Assembly: GCA_016704305.1 (NCBI GenBank)
Contig: JADJAL010000008.1
Coordinates: 92,044 to 156,043 of the forward strand
Source of the DNA: Haliea sp.
GTDB lineage: Bacteria; Pseudomonadota; Gammaproteobacteria; Pseudomonadales; Halieaceae
Length of the DNA: 64,000 bases
Reading direction: 5' to 3'
Shown here: in pieces, positions 58,411 to 64,000 of the stretch
Layout of the letters: each line of letters opens with the position of its first letter
How positions within the stretch are numbered: position 1 is the first letter of the stretch
The notes under the pieces: generated by a model
What the model was told of the DNA's origin: nothing
Databases searched by the model: none
The model's input: the letters and a program-made list of their open reading frames with translations, nothing else
Position numbers and translations under genes: made by a program

Positions 58411-58710
58411 TTAGTCATCCTGCTGCGATTTCAGGACTTCACCCGTGGTCGCATCGATATCAACATCCCATTCTTTACCGGTAGCGTCGCGCAGTTCCAC
58501 CTGGTAGACAAATTTGCCATAGGCATCCTCAAGCTCGGTATCGGTAATGGTAGCGCCCGGGAACTGCTTCATCGCGATGGCGTTCAGTTCAGAAAACGCC
58601 TTGATTTTCCCGTCCTGCTGCAGTTGCACTGCCTCGTCAACGCGAACATCGGCAAATGCCAGGCTGGCGGTCAAGCCAGTCAAGAGTGCTATTGCGGTTA
58701 GTTGTTTCAT
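58411..58710 (-). CDS. PepSY-domain periplasmic protein (distal)
   Basis: A 99-residue exported protein with a clear signal peptide (MKQLTAIALLTGLTASLAFA) and a single PepSY domain. The domain has the same layout as its neighbour (DEAVQLQQDGKIKAFSELNA, FVYQVELRDATGKEWDVDID, TGEVL). It is probably the first gene of the four-gene PepSY-PepSY-regulator-kinase operon, with GAGAACA before ATG 58710. The two PepSY genes look like an old tandem duplication. Confidence 0.85.
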   Translation of the reverse strand: MKQLTAIALLTGLTASLAFADVRVDEAVQLQQDGKIKAFSELNAIAMKQFPGATITDTELEDAYGKFVYQVELRDATGKEWDVDIDATTGEVLKSQQDD

Positions 58711-58828
58711 GTTGTTCTCCCGTGAAGTGATGTGGCTGTGTTCACCACGGTTATAAATCTAGCGCAACAAGCTTAATTGAAAATTAATCGCGGCGAGTGG
58801 GCGCCGCCTGCCAGTGCGGCCATGGCCG

Positions 58829-59695
58829 TCAGTGGAATTGAACGAGTCGCTGCCTGAACTGGCTCGGAGTTTCGGCGGTGGCGCGGCGAAATGCAAAACA
58901 GAAACTGGAAGGCGAGGCAAACCCCAGCGCGTAGGCGATGGACTTGATGCTCTGGTCGGTCGCCAATAATTGCCTGGCCTGTGCCAATCGATTCTCAGCC
59001 ACGTAGTCGCCGATAGAGCAGCCGCGATTCAGGCGAAAGCCGCGTGTGAGTTGCCGCACTGAGATCTGGCACAACTGCGCGAGTTCACTCAACGTGGGTG
59101 GAGCGGATATTTCCTGTAGTCGTTCGTCGATCTTGCGCAGGCGCCACGGGGAGAGTCCTCGTTCCACTGCCGCTGCATTGCTCGAAGTGCAGTAGCGCGC
59201 CAGCTCTATCGCTATCTGCGCGGCGATCAGTTCCACCAGCATCTCGCTGGCGAAACCGGGATGCCGGGTTTCGTCAGCGAGCCGCAGCAACAGGGTATGA
59301 ATGTTCCTTTCGCGGATATCGAGCCCGGCGGACAAACTTCGCTCGGTCCACTGCAGGTCGCCGTCAAACCAGTCCTGCATGGCCGGAGGATTGATCTTGC
59401 AGACAATCGACGTCTGCTTGCATCGGCCATCACTCACCGCGAGCATGGCCTCCCCGGGGGGCACCATGAACACATCGCCGATGCGCTCGAAGCGCTGTGC
59501 GCCCCAGCGCTGCGGATAGCAGGCTCGCGCGTTGCGCGGACGCGGTGTCAGGCACAGGTCCACGCGATATGCGCTGTTGTCCTGCATCAAATTTTCTATC
59601 GGTGCAGGGAAGTTAAAGTGGACGAGTTGGGCGCTGGCAACGGAACCGTGCAGCTCACCTTCGATGGTCATCAATTGTTCCGCGGAGCGCGCCAT
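58829..59695 (-). CDS. AraC-family transcriptional regulator
   Basis: One-component regulator, start chosen at ATG 59693-59695 (MARSAEQLMTIEG). The N-terminal 180 residues form a cupin-like ligand domain with VFMVPPGEAMLAVSDGR. The C-terminus has two AraC helix-turn-helix units: APPTLSELAQLCQISVRQLT and SIKSIAYALGFASPSSFCFA, ending FRRATAETPSQFRQRL. It is adjacent to, and on the same strand as, the sulfotransferase gene, so it may control the catabolic block to its right. The inducer is unknown. Confidence 0.88.
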   Translation of the reverse strand: MARSAEQLMTIEGELHGSVASAQLVHFNFPAPIENLMQDNSAYRVDLCLTPRPRNARACYPQRWGAQRFERIGDVFMVPPGEAMLAVSDGRCKQTSIVCKINPPAMQDWFDGDLQWTERSLSAGLDIRERNIHTLLLRLADETRHPGFASEMLVELIAAQIAIELARYCTSSNAAAVERGLSPWRLRKIDERLQEISAPPTLSELAQLCQISVRQLTRGFRLNRGCSIGDYVAENRLAQARQLLATDQSIKSIAYALGFASPSSFCFAFRRATAETPSQFRQRLVQFH

Positions 59696-59815
59696 ACAGC
59701 GTAAGCCCTCTTTAGTCTTATCGTCCACCGGGCGGTGGCAGCACACTATAAAGCAAATCCGAGTGCGATTTGAACCGACTTTTGAACTGAGGTTAACGCG
59801 CTGCTGTCGTAGTCT

Positions 59816-60997
59816 TTAGCCCTCGCGCTCAATGTCATAGCGGCTCAGGTAGCGCTCGAATGTCGCCTCCGCCGCCGCAGGGGCCAGGCCGTACTGCGCC
59901 AACTTGTACTCGTGCTTGCCGAACTTGTCCTGCGGGTTGTCGTCGAGCCAGGCCTGCATGCCAGCTTCGGCTTCTGCCGTGAACTCGTCGCCGAGTTGGG
60001 CGTACAGCCTGCGCATGGATGAAATCGGTTCGCGCGTCAATTGCTGGTAATGCACGTCGATAATGCGGTCTTCGCCGAGGGCCGCGCGCGCGTCCATGAT
60101 CCTGTCGGCGTGCTGCTGGGCCTGCCAGGTGCAGTTTTTGCCGATCCAGGCGTGATCCACTGCCGGCGTGTGCGCCTGGTGGGAGAGGGCGATGATGCTG
60201 CAGAAGGAGCCGAGCGCGGTCAATGGATCGCGGTGCGTCCAGACTAGGCGCGCGTCCGGATAGACCTTCAGCAGCGTGTGAATCCACAGCGCGTGCGATG
60301 GCATTTTGAGGTTCCAGGTGCCGGGCGCGTCTGCCTGCAACAGTTGCAGGAAGCGCTTGTGGTATTCATACGCGGACGTCATGTCGGTCTGGAACAACCA
60401 GTCGCGGTAGTTGGGCAACTTGCCGCGCGACTCCCACATCAGCGTTTTGAAATCGTGCGCCATGATGAACACGCACTCGTTCGGATAGATCGCCGAACCG
60501 CGATAGTACTTGCCCATCTCCGGTCGCGCCGCGAGCATCTGGCGCTCGGTTTCCAGTCGCTGCAGCGCACGCGGATCGGTGCGCAGCATCTGCGTGCTCG
60601 CCGGTGGCACCGGGTCGTCAATCTCCCAGGTCAGTGGCGAGCGCCGCGCCGGATCGGCCGCCAGCAGGTTGTTGAGCAAGGTAGTGCCGGTGCGCGGTAT
60701 GCCGAACACGAATACGGGACGCGCAATCGGCCGTTGCAGTAACGTGGGGTGCTGCTCGAGGTAGGCGGTAACTTTCAGGCGATTGGCCAGCGCCTGCACT
60801 ACCGCGCCCTGTATCCGTTGCACGGCAGCTTCCGGCGCCTGGCCGGCGTTGACATCGGACAGGAAAATATCCAGTCCTTCGCGATAGCTGTCGCTGTCGA
60901 AATGCTCCAGTCCCGTCGCCTGTTGCGCCTGTTCGATCACCTGCTGTGCTACCAGTTTCGGTACTCCCTGCTTCTGTGGCATGACTATCGGCTCCAC
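59816..60997 (-). CDS. Sulfotransferase family protein
   Basis: A 393-residue PAPS-dependent sulfotransferase-fold protein of the Sulfotransfer_3 type. Phosphosulfate-binding loop VFVFGIPRTGTTLLNNLLAA; 3'-phosphate-binding segment LVWTHRDPLTALGSFCSIIA. Also KMPSHALWIHTLLKVYPDAR and a C-terminal KFGKHEYKLAQYGL. GTG 60997 or ATG 60982 can start it. Many homologues in steroid- and hydrocarbon-degrading actinobacteria and marine gammaproteobacteria lie in acyl/alcohol oxidation clusters, and true sulfate transfer is unproven. It is divergent from the SDR gene across a 190-base promoter region. Confidence 0.86.
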   Translation of the reverse strand: MEPIVMPQKQGVPKLVAQQVIEQAQQATGLEHFDSDSYREGLDIFLSDVNAGQAPEAAVQRIQGAVVQALANRLKVTAYLEQHPTLLQRPIARPVFVFGIPRTGTTLLNNLLAADPARRSPLTWEIDDPVPPASTQMLRTDPRALQRLETERQMLAARPEMGKYYRGSAIYPNECVFIMAHDFKTLMWESRGKLPNYRDWLFQTDMTSAYEYHKRFLQLLQADAPGTWNLKMPSHALWIHTLLKVYPDARLVWTHRDPLTALGSFCSIIALSHQAHTPAVDHAWIGKNCTWQAQQHADRIMDARAALGEDRIIDVHYQQLTREPISSMRRLYAQLGDEFTAEAEAGMQAWLDDNPQDKFGKHEYKLAQYGLAPAAAEATFERYLSRYDIEREG

Positions 60998-61188
60998 TCA
61001 TTTATCAACCCGCATTCGCCCCGCATCTTTGCATGGCCCGCAGCGCGCTGACAACGCGACAAGCCGCGATGTGTCCCGGCATCGTAAGCAAGTCCCGCCG
61101 TCGACATCACTGGCGATTGAGCGCTACCGGTCGCTCTCCTACACTGGTGCGTCATCACGAACGGTCCAGGCCGACAATGGAGGGTAGT

Positions 61189-61956
61189 ATGGGTAGCAGC
61201 TTGTTCGACTTGAGCGGCAAGGTTGCCATGGTCACCGGCGGCAACGGCGGCATTGGCCTGGGCTTCGCGATGGGCATTGCCAAACAGGGCGGCAGTGTCG
61301 CGATCTGGGCGCGCAATGCAGATAAAAACGCGGCCGCCAGGGCGCAACTGGAAGCTGCCGGTGCTGCGCGGGTTGCGACCTACCAGGTCGATGTTTCCTC
61401 GGAGGAGCAGATTATCCGTGGGTATGACCAACTGCTGGCAGACTTCGGGCGTATCGACTGCGTGTTCGCCAACTCGGGCGGCGCGCCGCGCTTCAACTCG
61501 GTGTTCCACTCCTTCCTGGATGTCGCGCTGCACGGCGCGTTTTTCACGCTGCGCGAAGGCGCGCGCCACATGGTTTCCCGCGCCGAGGCGGGTGAGCCGG
61601 GCGGCAGCCTTGTGGCCTGCGGCAGCCTCTCGCTGTTCCAGGGCCTGCCCGGCAAACAGAACTACGCCGCCTCGAAGGCCGGGGTCGCCGCGATCATCCG
61701 CTGCATGGCGGTGGAGTTCGGGAAATACAACATCCGCGCCAACGTCGTCGCGCCGGGACTGGTGATGACGCCGATGATGGGCGGCGAGGAGAATGAGAAA
61801 GCGCTGGCCGGGATGATGGGACCGCGCGTGCCGCTGCAACGCGTAGGCTATCCCGAAGACTTCGAAGGCATCGGCGCCTACCTGTGCAGCGACGCGTCCT
61901 CGTTCATGACCGGCGAGACGATCACGATTGACGGCGGCTACATGGTTCGCCCCTGA
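61189..61956 (+). CDS. Short-chain dehydrogenase/reductase
   Basis: NAD(P)-dependent oxidoreductase, 255 residues from ATG 61189 with GGAGGG upstream. The cofactor motif MVTGGNGGIGLGFAMGIA, the VFANSGGAPRFNS segment, the catalytic Ser in CGSLSLFQG, and Tyr/Lys in YAASKAG are all present. The C-terminus is ETITIDGGYMVRP. The NNAG motif is altered to ANSGG. Context (zinc dehydrogenase and MBL hydrolase downstream) suggests oxidation of a hydroxyl or keto intermediate. Confidence 0.92.
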   Translation: MGSSLFDLSGKVAMVTGGNGGIGLGFAMGIAKQGGSVAIWARNADKNAAARAQLEAAGAARVATYQVDVSSEEQIIRGYDQLLADFGRIDCVFANSGGAPRFNSVFHSFLDVALHGAFFTLREGARHMVSRAEAGEPGGSLVACGSLSLFQGLPGKQNYAASKAGVAAIIRCMAVEFGKYNIRANVVAPGLVMTPMMGGEENEKALAGMMGPRVPLQRVGYPEDFEGIGAYLCSDASSFMTGETITIDGGYMVRP

Positions 61957-61981
61957 GACCCGTACCACGGAGAACACAGCG

Positions 61982-62986
61982 ATGCGAGTACTGAACATAC
62001 ACGGCGCCGGCGACGTCCGCCTCGACACCTATGCGCGACCGGCGGCCGGTCCCAATGACGTGGTCGTGAAGATGAAAGCCTGTGGCATCTGCGGCAGCGA
62101 CCTGTCGTATATCAAGATCGGCGGCATTCCGACGCCCGGCACGATCACCGCGCTCGGCCATGAAGGCGCGGGGGAAATTCTCGAAGTGGGCTCTGCGGTG
62201 CAGGGCATCTCGGTCGGCGACGCGGTGGTGGTGAACCCGATGATGACGCCGAGCAATATCGGCAGCGGGGGCCCGGAGGGTGCGTTTACCGAGGAACTGC
62301 TGGTGCGCGAGGCACGCCTTGGCGCTTCCATCCTGCCGATTCCGCCCGGCATTTCCTATGAGATCGCCGCGCTGGCCGAGCCGCTGGCCGTGGCGCTGCA
62401 CGGTGTCAACCGCGCCGAGGTTGCCGCCGGCGATAAAGTCGTGGTGTACGGCTGCGGCCCGATAGGCCTCGGCATGGTGTTGTGGCTGGTGGATCGCGGC
62501 GTCACCGATGTGGTCGCGCTGGATCTCTCGCCTGAACGTCGCGAGCGCGCCATGGCGCTGGGCGCGCGCGCGGCGCTGGACCCGACCGCCGTGGACGTTC
62601 GCGCTGAGCTGGCAAAGCTGCACGGCGAGGTGCCGTCGTATGGCCGGGTGGGCGTCGGCACCGATGCCTATATCGATGCGGCTGGCGCTCCCAATATTCT
62701 CACCGAGGTGATCATGTTGGCCAAGTTGCACGCGCGCCTGGTGATCACTGCCGCCTACATGAAGCCGCTGGAGTTCCCGGCAGGCCGCATGCTGACCAGC
62801 GAGATGACCATCACCACGGCGATGGGCTACCCCACTGAAATGCCGGAGGTGATCGCCGCGATGCCGAGGCTCAAGGACAAGCTCGCGAGCATGATCAGCC
62901 ACCGCCTGCCGCTGAGCGAGGTGGTCGCAGGGCTGCAGATCGCCGCCACGCCGCAATCCTGCAAGGTGATGATTCATTGTGATGAG
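61982..62986 (+). CDS. Zinc-dependent alcohol dehydrogenase (MDR family), stop codon lost
   Basis: Medium-chain dehydrogenase starting at ATG 61982 (MRVLNIHGAGDVRLDTYARP). Catalytic zinc ligands lie in CGICGSDLSYIKIGG (Cys) and ALGHEGAGEILEVG (His/Glu). The structural-zinc four-cysteine loop is absent, replaced by VVNPMMTPSNIGSGGPEGAF. The Rossmann motif is VVYGCGPIGLGMVLWLVDRG. The natural end should be near SCKVMIHCDE at about 62986, but this frame has no stop and stays open to the window edge through the next gene. A base is probably missing near 62975-62990, where TGATGA occurs in a neighbouring frame. Confidence 0.87.
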
Positions 62987-63023
62987 ACGGCCGTCACGAA
63001 GGCAACAGCGACGAGGGCAACGC

Positions 63024-64000
63024 ATGAGCGCGAATACCGAAGACGGAAAACCGCTGCTCGCCTCCCTGGTACAGGCAGGGGAGCAGCAGACGGAGGCGAT
63101 CGCCATCACCGACTTCGTGCACATGGCGAAGGATATTTCCAACGCCTACCTGGTCAACACATCGGACGGCGATGTGCTGGTCAATACCGGTTTTATCACC
63201 AGCACCGAGCGCAACAAGTCCGTGTTCGCAAAAGCGCGCAGCGGCCCGCTGAAGGCTATCGTGCTGACCCAGGCGCACCCCGACCATTACGGTGGCGTGC
63301 CCGCATTCCTGGAACCGGGAACCAGCGTCATCGCCGAGCGCAGGTTTGCCGATACCTGCGCCTTTTTCAACATGCTGGACCCGTACATACGCCGGCGTTC
63401 CGGGAAGCTCTGGGCAAGCACGATCAAGAACCGGGATGCGCTGGTGGTACCGACGGTGACGCCCGATGTCTGCGTCGACGGGCGTTACAGCTTTTCCGTT
63501 GGCGAGCGCCAGTTCGAGGTGATTTCCACGCCCGGCGGCGAGGCGCCCGACTCCGTGGTGGTGTGGATGCCTGCGGAGCGCATCGTCTTCACCGGCAACC
63601 TGTTCGGGCCGGTCTTCATGTCGATGCCGAACCTGTGCACGTTGCGCGGCGACAAACCGCGCTCGGCGCGACGTTTTCTCGATTCGCTCGATACGGTGCG
63701 CCAACTTGGGGCCGAGCTGTTGATCACTGGCCACGGCGAACCGATACGCGGCGCGGCGCAGATCCGCGGGGATCTCGACAAGCTGCACGCCGCCGTCGCC
63801 TACGTCCACCAGGCGACCGTCGACGGCATGAACGCCGGCACGGACGAGCACACGCTTGCGCGACATCCACTTGCCGGACGCGCTGGCGCTCGGTGAATTC
63901 CACGGCAAGGTCAGCTGGGCGGTGCGCACGATCTGGGAGGAGTATTCCGGCTGGTTCCACTTCGACTCGACCACGTCGCTGTATGGCGTGCCGCGCGCGA
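63024..64000 (+). CDS. MBL-fold metallo-hydrolase (alkyl-sulfatase-like), partial, frameshifted
   Basis: Metallo-beta-lactamase-fold hydrolase from ATG 63024 (MSANTEDGKPLLASLVQAGE), with a GAGGG ribosome site. Fold markers: NAYLVNTSDGDVLVNTGFI, the motif VLTQAHPDHYGGVP, ISTPGGEAPDSVVVWMPAER, FTGNLFGP and LLITGHGEPIRG. In the usual THxHxDH motif the first His is replaced by Gln. Near 63856 one extra base shifts the frame; the following frame reads RDIHLPDALALGEFHGKVSW, AVRTIWEEYSGWFHFDST and continues past the window edge. The GWFHFDSTT region recalls the dimerisation domain of alkyl sulfatases, though sulfatase activity is inferred only. Confidence 0.83.

Overview
The window looks like a high-GC gammaproteobacterial chromosome, most like a marine Halieaceae/Cellvibrionales relative. 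The clues are a gspC-to-gspN type II secretion operon, DUF2058, RsmE, RimO and HtpX, a TonB receptor, a DcaP-type porin, and many acyl-CoA/alcohol/PQQ oxidation genes. The lineage is inferred from gene content only. No rRNA, tRNA or CRISPR array was seen.

Left part (1-20.0 kb): the 5' end of an acyl-CoA dehydrogenase, then a PQQ sugar-dehydrogenase-like lipoprotein. Divergent to these is a complete 12-gene type II secretion operon (gspC-D-E-F-G-H-I-J-K-L-M-N, 2110-13999). It is followed by rubredoxin, an M24 aminopeptidase P, an SNF-type sodium symporter, a tyrosine phosphatase (minus strand), DUF2058 and a periplasmic solute-binding protein.

Mobile island (20.1-31.5 kb): nested and broken insertion sequences (IS5, IS701 twice, IS66, an rve integrase, a second IS5-like element, IS630). 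They surround a decayed membrane-protein gene and one very large decayed gene that once joined a sulfotransferase, a coiled coil, a GT2 and a GT4 glycosyltransferase. The two IS701 copies point inward, and both outer ends are bordered by CTAG, so 22192-31346 may once have been a composite transposon.

Right part (31.8-64 kb): a minus-strand cluster of htpX, a conserved hypothetical, a DnaJ-domain membrane protein, a VWA protein and a small ORF. Next come PhoD phosphatase, MsrA, a TonB receptor lacking its plug, RsmE, RimO, a DcaP-like porin, a thermonuclease-like protein, a DUF3604 lipoprotein, a crotonase and DUF2244. A compact operon of three PQQ/heme/beta-propeller proteins sits next to an MFS transporter, followed by a lipoprotein and a PepSY-PepSY-PhoP-PhoQ-like sensing operon. 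At the right edge are an AraC regulator and a catabolic block: sulfotransferase, SDR, zinc alcohol dehydrogenase and an MBL hydrolase cut by the window end.

A window-wide caveat: at least 15 otherwise well-conserved genes (gspD, gspJ, rimO, the PhoP-like regulator and others) are interrupted by one- or two-base shifts. Their protein similarity resumes immediately in another frame. Such even scatter across essential and accessory genes looks more like residual sequencing/assembly indels than true gene loss. Frameshifted genes are therefore annotated over their full reconstructed span and the shift is stated.
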